Source of the DNA: an uncultured delta proteobacterium
GTDB lineage: Bacteria > Myxococcota > Myxococcia > Myxococcales > 40CM-4-68-19
NCBI GenBank assembly: GCA_903911145.1
Contig: CAIWCD010000039.1
Span: 181,576-245,575 of the forward strand
DNA: 64,000 nt
Direction of reading: 5' to 3'
A program made the translations under genes and the position numbers. Positions within the stretch are counted from its first letter, which is position 1, and the number at the start of each line of letters is the position of its first letter. Shown here piece by piece: positions 20,601 to 26,533 of this stretch. Under the pieces are notes generated by a model that searched no databases, was not told where the DNA came from, and worked only from the letters and a program-made list of their open reading frames with translations.

Positions 20601-20760
20601 GCTCGGCGCGTCACCCGTGTCGTCGAGCGCCTACGTTGGCCAGGCCATCGGGAGCGGCCATGTGACGTCGCTGACCGGTCGAGACGTCGTGGTACTTTCC
20701 AAGAACCAGGACACGCCGGGCGGTGCAATCACGGCGAGCACGCTCATCATCATGCGCTGA
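11689..20760 (+). CDS. Giant Ig-like repeat and FG-GAP/VCBS surface lipoprotein (3,023 aa)
   Basis: Predicted outer-membrane or surface lipoprotein: signal peptide with lipobox LSAC (Cys19). Most of the chain is a series of Ig-like (Big/cadherin-like) beta-sandwich modules rich in Ser, Thr, Ala and Gly. Residues about 835-1675 consist of four ~210-residue tandem units, each with FVSP at its start, a Cys pair, a TYGPTTIVSG-type strand and a LALTATDPAGNSAQ-type closing strand. The C-terminal quarter holds FG-GAP/VCBS calcium-loop motifs such as DVDGDGYDDI (about 2564), DFDGDGKADI (about 2634) and DLNGDGYAEI (about 2910), typical of beta-propellers. GAGGAG precedes the ATG. It lies between the PqqD-type gene and the peptide gene, with only 18 nt to the latter, so it probably shares their transcript. 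An adhesin or stalk role is inferred; whether it is a substrate or carrier for the peptide system is unknown. Confidence 0.85.
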   Translation: MNRISGRALLVTALLLSACSGVPDIAILSPAPGSALGPADDLDPVAPGLQINIDATTSAVDDSDAVASGGGAPVHATVHSGHLHFANVTLVDGATSVTVTVVDRKSDKRGRSVANYAVDSFDHGCRITTPANATTFSGAPGDSSLVSVVVEATCRGLAPGVQVGLLENDDHARTQLQYPGADGSVRFSAALIPGSNLLAVVAPGVPYDVVEVTLASSLCRVELAPPSGATFNLAGNAGAIADLDSATPGIQADLSLRTDCADGSPAQLVLSRDATTLTTASGTVSGGVASFAVTLPDGAFDAQGVVGSSSSASSSRQATYASDSLEATALILSPRTGALLGAQDSVGTGSAFVALVRGEVDVLGAGGFAALEIDQGTDQAQEVLVSPNATSGFFAADVPLNPGLHKMFLKAQRASGNTTIGSTINFNVVTNATALAISWPANGATLGSSQVTFAQGLAQLSIGIESTGLAGADVSITCGSGISASGTIGATGAASLAISLPVISCAGALYMCTASANSGAISSAPSTFTIDPFAPKATITAPLSGETASSTVALHATTNCSGEAQLFTVDNGGSIVGSGSVQNNAVDLSSVPLNVGLNALHVTVLDAAQNSSTTEVDVIRLDGAPAIVITSPAPGTLQSATTDVTVQLDNRPVGSAVQLFVSNAAGARQPVTANTVAISGHNVATFAGVVLPEGADTITASVTDPVTPVQPSATASIDVTVDTGHALCDVVTPADGISWTGADDSNASIPGFQHGMKVSTNATGKVSLTIAQAGGASITLNDNIGGDGSARSVTFADVTLSNDGTYNISATCAGTTSGQSLTNTITYAANGPAVSFVSPLDGATLAVSNFDVNGNTTVQLSAPGAGAGGEITLSADCGSGPTTYGPTTIVSGSVSFQIPLLADGQDGSCTLTAQAQTASGDKGILASINVIVARLAPSPSFIAPTSGESLQANSALLDCTTPSAPALKQIQVSLSGDVVDASGLSMVLNGSQAISQTPTFASGAWIWASVPIVVGSNTLALTATDPAGNSAQASVTFSATCALPTIAFVSPVDGATLPASAFDSHGNTSVQVSSNAGAGGTISLSATCGGATVDYGPSAIVSGSVTFQIPLLAASQNGSCTLSAQAQNSFGVSSATSLITVNVARLFPAPSFTAPTSGQTLTINSSQLNCGTPSSPVLGQVQASVGTDTLLASGLALAVNSSAVSQTPTFANGLWTWSNVAIAPGTDTLALTATDPAGNSAQTSVTFSASCARPSISFVSPVNSGTVLANAFDSNGKTSIQLSSDAGSGGTISLTTNCGNGTSSYGPAVISSGGATFQVALGVASQDVSCSLSAQSKNSLGVTSLTSTITVSVDRLAPVPVFTSPTSGVALTAASATLDCTTPSAPVLKQVQASVGADTVVAAGLALTLNGTTVAKTPTVASGVWSWTNLPLSTSTDSNTLALTATDAPGNQASTSVTFSASCTRPSITFVSPTTGASIGSSAFDGNGNTSIQLSSNAVGGTISLSANCGGATTNYGPTSIVSGGVTFQIPLGTASQNSTCTLNAFSTTTTSVNSNNASITISVDRLPPAPSFTAPTSGQAFTPASPQLSCTVPSTPTLSQVQISTGAVTVLASGLALTVNGAAVSQTPTFANGVWTWTNVALAANSNTLGVTATDAAGNQGSSSVTFTARCASLNVALIFNATGNQFGYDDDQDHSTTGVQVGATVQATAPTGSPVRICSTIASGTPGGCTTPGTGALTIVSGSNTIQVPSGTTGFAQFTVTIPNGPQTVYAEVTNEGVDATPSLALVARDTPPTVKSIALAEDTQGQTLVSGSDGALNQTEIDAANGTVNFRVVFGTNSYVTGQTVKILSTASSTVLGSATATQNGDGSTITNVPVALAQLNPGGYQSYVFYASVVDDAANPVSTPNKTEAGVAPTTLGTSAVPFVIAPTPTVALTAPVLGTTNLNASNDVRCSGGVCPGTDPLFYNLAATTNAPDHSLANVSLTSAITFFEFGSAITPTPGLGEKNPTTTSGGLATVELPIANAISATLSAKIADPYGNVATSAALTARVDTVSPALSITQINGTSTSSTVTISTLSTTALVSIAGAGPLESGQTITITDVGTQAVVGSAVADGSTSASVTIVIPSGGAHTLVATATDVAGNKGTSATVRLTQNYAGPSLAISSPPIVGSTLWFGFNTPGDTNASISCTPTLSFTTTNVPNGRNVSAWTVASNASCGASIPGGAATGAVASHNATITQAFTLANGSAGKLCAEVDDGAGNVSQVAQAYQCDLATPTVAWVSPTLNQLFVANGQTQISSATPSTTSSTTQLGLSAARLRVYAPTGGTLTLSVNQNSSTTAQFVSCAVAATGASAIDIYATGAATCSTSSAVGQLLLPIDYAQALAHTLTASFSAASGNSATNATQSVKIDVAEPAAATVAVGSSQSAIGVFNVTVAATPDDDQAIAGSGGAASWQVCYSTTTLDATHWCTFGAPATGTLVTANLSGSFPSGVPTSFQVVLPAGSAKLYLGVRAVDRVGNLGDVGGSSVIQLNTQPTGSTVNVIDDSSGSPSSYGPVTMRVADVDGDGYDDIILAYPFAACSSGTNCDGRIIVYFGGSGGVTNAAAPLVLLGNTGTISGGLMGLGQAFDVGDFDGDGKADIAAGETDFVSASDVVIWTGAAIAQLKSHGVHVAGPTVTLTDSSPSQLIGGTVRAVGQITGGNGIGSDLAINNFNTNDGYSGTLKVAILQRGGAWSAAGAGTTKLFSNGSPATAIITLPAVVAGVGPAATDNATVESAPFTYAGASGSLAGVAFALLNNGSTPAAHETRLFSTTQIASGGNVDWSTGTVLPAPTGVAGINSYGAYMAGGQNAVGDSHQDLLITDSSTGIQYLYDGTSLLGPSVSSEPTTATFAYGAGTPLIATGATLLPDLNGDGYAEIAGANDPAQSANIPAYVWFGGNAALPSLPFISQANGCQTTATNFCFSPGRGQELGASPVSSSAYVGQAIGSGHVTSLTGRDVVVLSKNQDTPGGAITASTLIIMR
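14191..16712 (+). repeat. Four tandem ~630-bp coding repeats in the giant lipoprotein gene
   Basis: Units begin near 14191, 14827, 15457 and 16093 at the phrase FVSP..G and run to about 16712. Protein identity between units is high, with DNA blocks such as TCGCTGAGCGCGA and GCTCACGGCGACCGA recurring. They encode paired Ig-like modules and are likely sites of copy-number change by recombination and of short-read assembly collapse. Confidence 0.75.
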
Positions 20761-20778
20761 TCCGCGCGGAGGTTAGAC

Positions 20779-20940
20779 ATGCAAGACAAGCCAGCCAACG
20801 CTCGCCAGGGAAACAAAAGGCCGTATCGGAAGCCCGAGCTGGTTTCGTTCGAGCTGTTTGAGCGGCGCTCTTTGACCTGTACCACCCAGAAGACAAGCGC
20901 GAGTCCTCCGGCGCGTGGTTGCGTCTATACATCTTCATGA
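20779..20940 (+). CDS. Putative RiPP precursor peptide, 53 aa
   Basis: A short gene that automated calling would easily miss. ATG 20779 has GGAGG 7 nt upstream. It starts 18 nt after the giant lipoprotein gene and its stop overlaps the ATG of the kinase gene (ATGA at 20937-20940). The leader has Y16-R-K-P19-E-L21, the YxxPxL motif that PqqD-type domains recognise in lasso-peptide leaders, followed by SFELFERRSLTC. The C-terminal part (residues 34-53) holds Cys34 and Cys48, several Thr/Ser and a PPARGCVYTSS end: a plausible core for radical SAM or kinase modification. The role is inferred from motif, size and position between PqqD, kinase, radical SAM and peptidase genes; no modification can be read from the sequence. 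Confidence 0.75.
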   Translation: MQDKPANARQGNKRPYRKPELVSFELFERRSLTCTTQKTSASPPARGCVYTSS

Positions 20941-21752
20941 GGATGCAAGAAGTCGAGTTCTGCGGTCTGCGCATTTCTGTGTGCGTCGCAGAGGACGTGC
21001 ATGCAGACCAGAGCGCGATGTTCTTTGACCGCTTGCGGCCGTATTTGAGCGAGCGAGGTTCGCCAACCGGGCAGGAAGGTCCGGGCGGATCGCGAATCGC
21101 GCTGCTTGCAGATCCATCTTCGTCCGCTGCGCTTGTGGTGAGCCGGTCGATCCATATCGACGCAGAGAACAGCGGCTCGCTGGATCTGCTCCAGACTCTG
21201 CGCCGAGCCTGTGCGATGTGGCTCGTACAGAGCGGGGGCCTCCTGTTGCATGGCGCGAGCGTTGAGCTGAATGGTCGAGCGCTTGCGCTGGTTGGACCCT
21301 CGGGCGCAGGGAAGACGACCATCGCGCGGCGCCTGCGTGCTGCGGGCGCGCACGTGATCGGCGACGAGGTCGTCGCCTTGCGCGCAAGCAGACTGTTCGG
21401 TCATCCGCTGCAGCGCCGTCTCGGAGATGGAGTCGCTCCCGCCAGGGGAGTCGAGCTCTCCGGGATCGCGCTGATCGCGCAATCCGCCGTGGGTGCGCCC
21501 GTGAGTCTCAAGCAGCTTTCAGCACCGCAGGGCGCGCGGCAGCTGATTCGGCGCGTGTTCATGCCACCCGCCGAAGGTCCTCTCGTCGCTGCGGCCCTCG
21601 AGTCCTGCGAGCGATTGAGCGAGGCTGTCCCCGTCTACTCCCTGTCGCTGACCAACGATGAGCGTGCGACTGAAGCGGTTCTCTCTCTGTTCAGGCGCCC
21701 CTCGCCCGTTGTCTCGGCGGCGCAGCCTGCTCTGGCGGAGGTTCTCCAATGA
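20937..21752 (+). CDS. HPr kinase (HprK)-related P-loop kinase
   Basis: A 271-residue protein with an HPr-kinase/PEP-carboxykinase-like core: an N-terminal beta region, GLLLHGASVELNGRALALVG and Walker A GPSGAGKTT (about residues 119-127), then VIGDEVVALR. HprK-related kinases occur with PqqD proteins in several peptide-modification systems, and in some lasso-peptide loci they phosphorylate the product. The frame opens at TTG 20919, but ATG 20937, overlapping the peptide stop, is the natural coupled start. Its own stop overlaps the radical SAM ATG by 4 nt. The substrate may be the 53-aa peptide; a regulatory kinase is the alternative. Confidence 0.75.
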   Translation: MRMQEVEFCGLRISVCVAEDVHADQSAMFFDRLRPYLSERGSPTGQEGPGGSRIALLADPSSSAALVVSRSIHIDAENSGSLDLLQTLRRACAMWLVQSGGLLLHGASVELNGRALALVGPSGAGKTTIARRLRAAGAHVIGDEVVALRASRLFGHPLQRRLGDGVAPARGVELSGIALIAQSAVGAPVSLKQLSAPQGARQLIRRVFMPPAEGPLVAAALESCERLSEAVPVYSLSLTNDERATEAVLSLFRRPSPVVSAAQPALAEVLQ

Positions 21753-22918
21753 TGCGTGCCGTCGATCGCGCTCGACGCGCTCTCGTCCCGGCGGTCGTGA
21801 TGCTGACCGTGACGCACAAGTGCCAGCTCGCTTGCGCGCACTGTTACCAGGCCAACCACGACAGCGAGGATCTCTCCACCGAGGAGCTCATCGCGCTGAT
21901 GGACGAGTTGGTGCAGATGGGCACGCTCGATGTCGTCTTCACCGGCGGCGAAGCGCTTCTGCGCAAGGACATCTTCACGCTCATGGCCGAGGCGCGGAAG
22001 CGGGCGTTCGCGGTCACGCTCTTCTCGAACGGCGGGCCGATCAACGCGGCGACTGCACGCAAGCTTCGCGAACTGCGCGTGATGCGCGTGGAGATCTCGC
22101 TGCACGGCTCGCACGCGGCGACGCACGATGGCTTTGTCGGCCGCCAGGGCTCGTTCGATCGCGCCGTGCGCGCGATCGAGTTGCTCGATGACGAAGGTGT
22201 GCCAGTGCTCGTCAAGAGCAGCATCGTGCGGTGCAACATCCACGAGATCTTCGAGTTGCAGAAGCTCTTCGCGGCTCGGCCGCGCGTGCAGTTCGTGAGC
22301 GATCCGACGCTCTTCACGAAGGACGATGGAACGTCCGTGATGCACGAGCGAGCGACGCCCGAGATGATGGAGCAGCATCACGCCGAACGATTCTCGACGA
22401 TGTCGAGCGCCGATCTGGCCAATGCACGTACGCTGCTGTCCGAGCCACCCAGCGAGGCCGAGGTGGACCAACGCCATCCTTGCGGCGCAGGGCGGACGCT
22501 CGCCGCGGTGCAGCCGAACGGCGACGTGCTCGCGTGCATTCACATCCCGACGCGGCCGCTGGGAAATCTGCGCCAGACGCGGTTCTCCGAGATGTGGCTC
22601 GATAGCGAACCGGTGCGAGCGCTTCGGCAGTTGACGCTGCAGAAGTTCACCGAGTGCCAAGGCTGCGAGTATCGCCACGTCTGCGCGAAGTGCCCGGCGC
22701 TCTCGTTCGCCGAGAGTGGGAAGCTCGAGGGGCACTCGAAGCAGACATGCGAGACGACCAAGGCGTACTGGGGCGCCATCAAGAAGCGGCTCGCGGAGGA
22801 CGGCACCCGGGCAGCTCAGGGCGCTGAGGTCCGTACGCTCGATCGGGTGGCGCCGCGCGTGCCGGGTTGCGATGACACAACGCCTCGGCGGTTCGCTCTG
22901 CGGGTCGTGGGAGGCTAG
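21749..22918 (+). CDS. Radical SAM/SPASM peptide-modifying enzyme
   Basis: A 389-residue radical SAM enzyme. The 4Fe-4S motif CQLACAHC (Cys25, Cys29, Cys32) is intact and followed by TGGEALLRKDIF (the GGE SAM-binding motif) and later barrel strands. The C-terminal SPASM region has the expected Cys set: HPCGAGRTLAAVQPNGDVLAC, then ECQGCEYRHVCAKCP. SPASM members such as PqqE, AlbA and QhpD make thioether, C-C or oxidative changes on ribosomal peptides. It is coupled by ATGA overlap to the kinase gene. The best candidate substrate is the 53-aa peptide, with Cys34 or Cys48 as possible thioether donors; the chemistry is inferred. Confidence 0.88.
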   Translation: MMRAVDRARRALVPAVVMLTVTHKCQLACAHCYQANHDSEDLSTEELIALMDELVQMGTLDVVFTGGEALLRKDIFTLMAEARKRAFAVTLFSNGGPINAATARKLRELRVMRVEISLHGSHAATHDGFVGRQGSFDRAVRAIELLDDEGVPVLVKSSIVRCNIHEIFELQKLFAARPRVQFVSDPTLFTKDDGTSVMHERATPEMMEQHHAERFSTMSSADLANARTLLSEPPSEAEVDQRHPCGAGRTLAAVQPNGDVLACIHIPTRPLGNLRQTRFSEMWLDSEPVRALRQLTLQKFTECQGCEYRHVCAKCPALSFAESGKLEGHSKQTCETTKAYWGAIKKRLAEDGTRAAQGAEVRTLDRVAPRVPGCDDTTPRRFALRVVGG

Positions 22919-22923
22919 CGCCT

Positions 22924-23478
22924 GTGCGCGCCCGCGATCGAGAGGGCGACGTCGGTCCCGCGCTTGCCGCCGAGTTGCTCGAACAGGGGCGCCCCGTCAC
23001 GCTGCGCGCCCGCGGCATGAGCATGCGCCCGCTCATCCATGATGGCGATCTGCTCACGCTCGCTCCGCTCGGTTGGCCGGTGCGCGTTGGCGACGTGGTG
23101 GTCGCGCTCTGCATGGGGCGCCTGCTTGTGCACAGGGTTGTGCGCCTCGAGGAGGAAGGCGCGGGCGAGCGAGCAGGCATGGCGGCGCTGCTTCAAGGAG
23201 ACGCTCACTGGAGTCCGGATGGATCGTTTGTATACCAACAATTGGTATGCAAACCATCTGGAGCAGCACCGATCCAGGCGTCGCTGGCGGACTCTCCTGC
23301 CTCTCCGGATCGGATCGTCGGGCGTGCTGTCGCACAGCGCCGCGGAGCCCAAGTGCTCGGTGCCTGGCGCCTGGGTGGGCCACTCTCTCGAATCTGGCTC
23401 GTCGCGCTCCCTCTCGTGCGTGCGCTGCGCGGCCTCTGGCGTCGCGTCTCGAACCTCCGGGCAGCCCGCGCGAGTTGA
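22924..23478 (+). CDS. S24/S26-type peptidase (signal-peptidase-like), candidate leader protease
   Basis: A 184-residue protein with the signal peptidase I-like catalytic core: ARGMSMRPLIHDGDLL with Ser33, GDVVVALCMGRLLVHRVV with His70 in the place where archaeal and SipW-type enzymes have His instead of Lys. No clear N-terminal membrane segment; a hydrophobic stretch near the end (LSRIWLVALPLVRALRGLW) may anchor it. GTG 22924 has GGGAGG upstream and lies 5 nt after the radical SAM stop. It could remove the leader from the modified peptide. Unusual: a dyad repeat (23222-23258) lies inside the coding frame, adding residues SFVYQQLVCKPSG between the catalytic region and the C-terminal part without breaking the frame. 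Confidence 0.7.
   Translation: MRARDREGDVGPALAAELLEQGRPVTLRARGMSMRPLIHDGDLLTLAPLGWPVRVGDVVVALCMGRLLVHRVVRLEEEGAGERAGMAALLQGDAHWSPDGSFVYQQLVCKPSGAAPIQASLADSPASPDRIVGRAVAQRRGAQVLGAWRLGGPLSRIWLVALPLVRALRGLWRRVSNLRAARAS
23222..23258. repeat. Dyad-box repeat locus 4 (inside the S26 peptidase gene)
   Basis: Boxes TTTGTATACCAA and TTGGTATGCAAA share a 17-bp inverted repeat (23222-23238 with 23242-23258, 15 of 17 pairs) around a CAA loop. It is the only member lying well inside a coding sequence. Flanks match the family arms GATCGTT and AACCATC. Confidence 0.7.
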
Positions 23479-23547
23479 GCGCAAGCCTCGCCGCTGGAAA
23501 CATCGCTCCCCCGCGCGCGACGTCCGCGTGAGATTCTCCCGCTCCCG

Positions 23548-24465
23548 ATGGCGGACCTCGCACTTGCAATCTCGATGGCGGTCTGGGGCAGCTCGTTCGC
23601 CGTGCTGCGCTATTTCCTGCTCGGCGGCGGTGGCGATCCGGCGCTGGCGGCGTCCCCTCTCATCACGCTCGCGGTGCGAATGGGGCTCGCCTCGGCACTG
23701 CTCGGACTCTTCCTGCTCGCGCGCCGAATCGTTCGCGGCGCGCCGAAGGCCGCAGGGGGCGCGACGAGAGAGTTCCTCCGCGACGGCCTGCTCTGCGGCG
23801 TCCTGCTCGCGATCGGATTTCTCCTCCAGACCGAGGGACTCTCGCGCACCACCGCGTCGCGCAGCGGATTCCTCACGGGTCTGCTCGTCGTCTTCGTTCC
23901 GCTCCTTGAGTATTTGCTGTTCAGGAAGAAGCCCGCGCCGCCCGCACTGGTGGCGCTCGCGCTCGCGTTCACAGGGATGGCGCTGCTCGCCGGACCGCTC
24001 GATGGCGGCGGCACGCTCGTCGGCGATTGGCTCACGGTCGGCTGCGCGCTTGTCTTCGCCGGCCAGATCCTTGCGGTCGGACGCGCGGCGCAGCGGCATT
24101 CGATTCTCTCGCTGCTGTTCATCCAGTTGGTCTGCGTCGGTGTCGCCGCGGCCGTCGTCGGGCCGCTCGTCGAGACCACGCAGCTCCCGCGCGACCCCAG
24201 GCTCCTGGGCGCGATCCTCTATCTGGCGATCTTCGCCACGCTGATCGCCTTCTCCGTGCAGATCTGGGCGCAGCGCACGTTGCCGCCCGTGCGCATCGCG
24301 CTGCTCTCCTCGCTCGAGCCGGTCTTCGCAGCGATCTTCGCGGCGCTGCTCCTGCACGAGCGGCTCACGAAGCGGGAACTCGTCGGCGGTGCGCTCATCG
24401 TCGTCGGCGTGATCGTCGGTGAGCTCGGCGCGGCGCTGCGTTCGCATCGCGCAGCCAACGTATGA
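23548..24465 (+). CDS. EamA/DMT-family transporter
   Basis: A 305-residue integral membrane protein with ten hydrophobic segments in two EamA repeats (first near ALAISMAVWGSSFAVLRYFL, second from GDWLTVGCALVFAGQILAVG). Typical features are QTEGLSRTTASRSGFLTGLL and the C-terminal LLSSLEPVFAAIFAALLLHE. It is a drug/metabolite exporter-type carrier of unknown substrate. It follows the S26 peptidase by 69 nt on the same strand, so it may be the exporter of the peptide system; that is inference from position only, because EamA proteins are common and rarely carry peptides. It converges on the PRMT-like gene with an 8-nt gap. Confidence 0.85.
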   Translation: MADLALAISMAVWGSSFAVLRYFLLGGGGDPALAASPLITLAVRMGLASALLGLFLLARRIVRGAPKAAGGATREFLRDGLLCGVLLAIGFLLQTEGLSRTTASRSGFLTGLLVVFVPLLEYLLFRKKPAPPALVALALAFTGMALLAGPLDGGGTLVGDWLTVGCALVFAGQILAVGRAAQRHSILSLLFIQLVCVGVAAAVVGPLVETTQLPRDPRLLGAILYLAIFATLIAFSVQIWAQRTLPPVRIALLSSLEPVFAAIFAALLLHERLTKRELVGGALIVVGVIVGELGAALRSHRAANV

Positions 24466-24473
24466 GCGGCCGA

Positions 24474-25388
24474 TCAGATCAGATCGACGACGACCCGCTG
24501 CACGCCATCGACGGTCTGGACCTGCGCGCGCAGGCGCACCCGCTGTCCCTCCTCGACGGTGATCGCGCGCGCGAGGTCGTAGACGGTCCAACTCCAATGC
24601 GTTCGCGGCGCGTACGGAGAGGTTGAGATCGCCGTCATCTCGTCGAGGTGGGCACGGAAGAAGATCAGCACCCGCCCGAGCCGGCCATCCGTGCGCGCTT
24701 CGAGATCGAACTCATGGGCGTGTGCGATCTGCTCCGCAAGCGATCGACCGAGATCGAGATCGAAGAGCAATGCTTCGTCGGTGAGCAGGCCCTCGAGCTG
24801 CTCTTGCGCGTGTCGCCCGGAAGCCGAGAGCACAGACGGGCTGGTGTTCATCGCCATTTCGAAGGGCGAAAAATCGACGCCGTACATTGCAGAGAGCTGC
24901 GCTGCCTGCCGCGCCATTCGAGCGCCCGCGAGTGAAAGATTGCTGGCTTCAAGTCCGATGCAGAGCACCTCAACGCGTCCGGGTAGCAAGCGCCCGCCCG
25001 GCTTGAGCAGGCGCGTGCGCGCGTCGTCGATCGCGGGAACCAGGCCCTCGGCCAAAGGGTCGGTGCCGAAGATCTCGTGGATGATCAGATCGGCCTGCTC
25101 CGGCAGTTCGATGGTGCTGCTCTCCCCGCGCAGGAGAACCACCCGGTCAGAAACCGAGTTGGCCTTGAACATCATCCGCGCCAGCGAAGCGATCTGCGTG
25201 CGTTCGACCGCGTAGATCTTTCTCGCGCCGGCCTGTGCGGCGAAGATCGAGAGCACGCCGGAGCCGCAGCCGAGGTCGAGCACCACCCGGTCGCGCGCGT
25301 GCGCAAAGATCGCCGCGCGATACGCGAGCGTCCGCGCCGGATCGCGCAGAAGAGTGAGGTGCTCCGACGGGGTCGCGAAGGCAGGCAT
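24474..25388 (-). CDS. Protein arginine methyltransferase-like class I SAM methyltransferase
   Basis: A 304-residue protein with the PRMT layout, unusual in bacteria. The SAM site is VVLDLGCGSGVLSIFAAQAG (about 35-54) followed by acidic YAVE. The double-Glu-loop region is represented by HEIFGTDPLAEG (about 108-119), with one Glu where eukaryotic PRMTs have SEWMG-type pairs. Near the C-terminus RTHWSWTVYDL carries the THW loop of PRMTs. A beta-barrel-like C-terminal half is consistent with this. The target could be a protein arginine or a small molecule. It is convergent with the EamA gene and divergent from the degenerate MBL gene at 25502. Confidence 0.75.
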   Translation of the reverse strand: MPAFATPSEHLTLLRDPARTLAYRAAIFAHARDRVVLDLGCGSGVLSIFAAQAGARKIYAVERTQIASLARMMFKANSVSDRVVLLRGESSTIELPEQADLIIHEIFGTDPLAEGLVPAIDDARTRLLKPGGRLLPGRVEVLCIGLEASNLSLAGARMARQAAQLSAMYGVDFSPFEMAMNTSPSVLSASGRHAQEQLEGLLTDEALLFDLDLGRSLAEQIAHAHEFDLEARTDGRLGRVLIFFRAHLDEMTAISTSPYAPRTHWSWTVYDLARAITVEEGQRVRLRAQVQTVDGVQRVVVDLI

Positions 25389-25501
25389 GGCCGCGCAAGG
25401 TATCAGCTTGAACGCGGGGTGCGCGAACCGGAGCCGGCGAGTCTCGGAAGTTCGGCGGTCGTTTTCTTCACGGACTCAAGACGCGGGCATAAGCTCGAGA
25501 C

Positions 25502-26530
25502 GTGCCGACCCCTCCCCCCGTTTCGCTCGCGCCGCTCGAGGTGGAGCGCACGCCGTTCGGTCTCTCCGTTCGCGGAACGAACCTCGTGCTCGACCCGCGC
25601 GGGCGACCGCCGCTTGGCTTTCTTGCGCACGCCCGCGTCGCGCGCACGCTGCTTCCCGAGCGGATCATCGCGACCGCCGGCACGCTCGCTCTGCTCGAGT
25701 CCGCGAATCCGGGTGCGCTCGCGGAGACAGCGGCGCTGCCCGCGACGTATTCCAGCCCGTTCACGCTCGGTGCGCTCAAGCTCACCTTGCTGCCCGCGGG
25801 GCACGTGCGCGGCTCGGCGTTCCTGCGCATCGAGCAGGACGGCAAGGTCGTCATCTACTCGGGCGATCTCGGTGGCTCCGGCGCGCGTGCGGCGCGCACT
25901 GCCGAGCCGCGCGCGCGCATCGAGGGCGACGTGCTCATCCTCCGCGCCACCTACGGGCACCCGCGCTACGTCTTCCCGCCGCGTGCCGAGGTGCTCGCGC
26001 TCCTCGCGAAGTTCGTGCGCTCGACGCTCGACGATGGATTGACTCCGGTGGTGATGGCCGCAGCTCTCGGCGGCGGGCAGGAGGCCGCGCTCCACCTCGG
26101 CGAGCTCGGGCACAAGCTGCGCCTGCATCCGGCGATTCATCGCGCGGCGCGCATCTTCGAGAAGCAGGGCGTGGCGTTTCAGGACATGGAGATCTTCGAG
26201 GGGCCGGCCGCTCCGGGTGAGGTCGTGATCATTCCGTATGGCGCGCGCGTGGGGCGGCGTGGACCGATCGGGGCCCATCGCGCGGTGCTGCTCTCGGGGC
26301 GCGCGGTCGAGGAGCATGCGGCCGATCGCGCGGCGGTTGATCTGGTGCTGCCGCTGTCGGATCACGCCGGCTTCGATGAGCTCGTTTCGCTCTGCGAGAG
26401 CGCCGGCACCGCGCGGATTCTCACCGTGCACGGCTACGCGGCGGAGCTGGCGGCCGAGCTACGCAAGCGGGGACTCGAGGCCGCGGCGCTCTTCAGCGAG
26501 AAGCAGCTCGACCTTCCGGGCCTCGGCTGA
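25502..26530 (+). CDS. Degenerate MBL/beta-CASP exonuclease-like protein
   Basis: A 342-residue protein resembling the ligase-associated/CPSF73-like MBL nucleases, but with the main metal motif lost. The position expected to read HAHxDH here is LGFLAHARVARTL. Later family landmarks remain: LPAGHVRGSAFLRIEQDGK (the AGHxxGS motif), VIYSGDLGGSG, and PLSDHAGFDEL near the C-terminus (the SDHAD motif), then TVHGYAAELAAELRKRG. Nuclease activity is therefore doubtful and a structural or nucleic-acid-binding role is possible. It starts at GTG 25502, and its stop is followed directly by repeat locus 5. No DNA ligase gene lies beside it. Confidence 0.7.
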   Translation: MPTPPPVSLAPLEVERTPFGLSVRGTNLVLDPRGRPPLGFLAHARVARTLLPERIIATAGTLALLESANPGALAETAALPATYSSPFTLGALKLTLLPAGHVRGSAFLRIEQDGKVVIYSGDLGGSGARAARTAEPRARIEGDVLILRATYGHPRYVFPPRAEVLALLAKFVRSTLDDGLTPVVMAAALGGGQEAALHLGELGHKLRLHPAIHRAARIFEKQGVAFQDMEIFEGPAAPGEVVIIPYGARVGRRGPIGAHRAVLLSGRAVEEHAADRAAVDLVLPLSDHAGFDELVSLCESAGTARILTVHGYAAELAAELRKRGLEAAALFSEKQLDLPGLG

Positions 26531-26533
26531 AGA

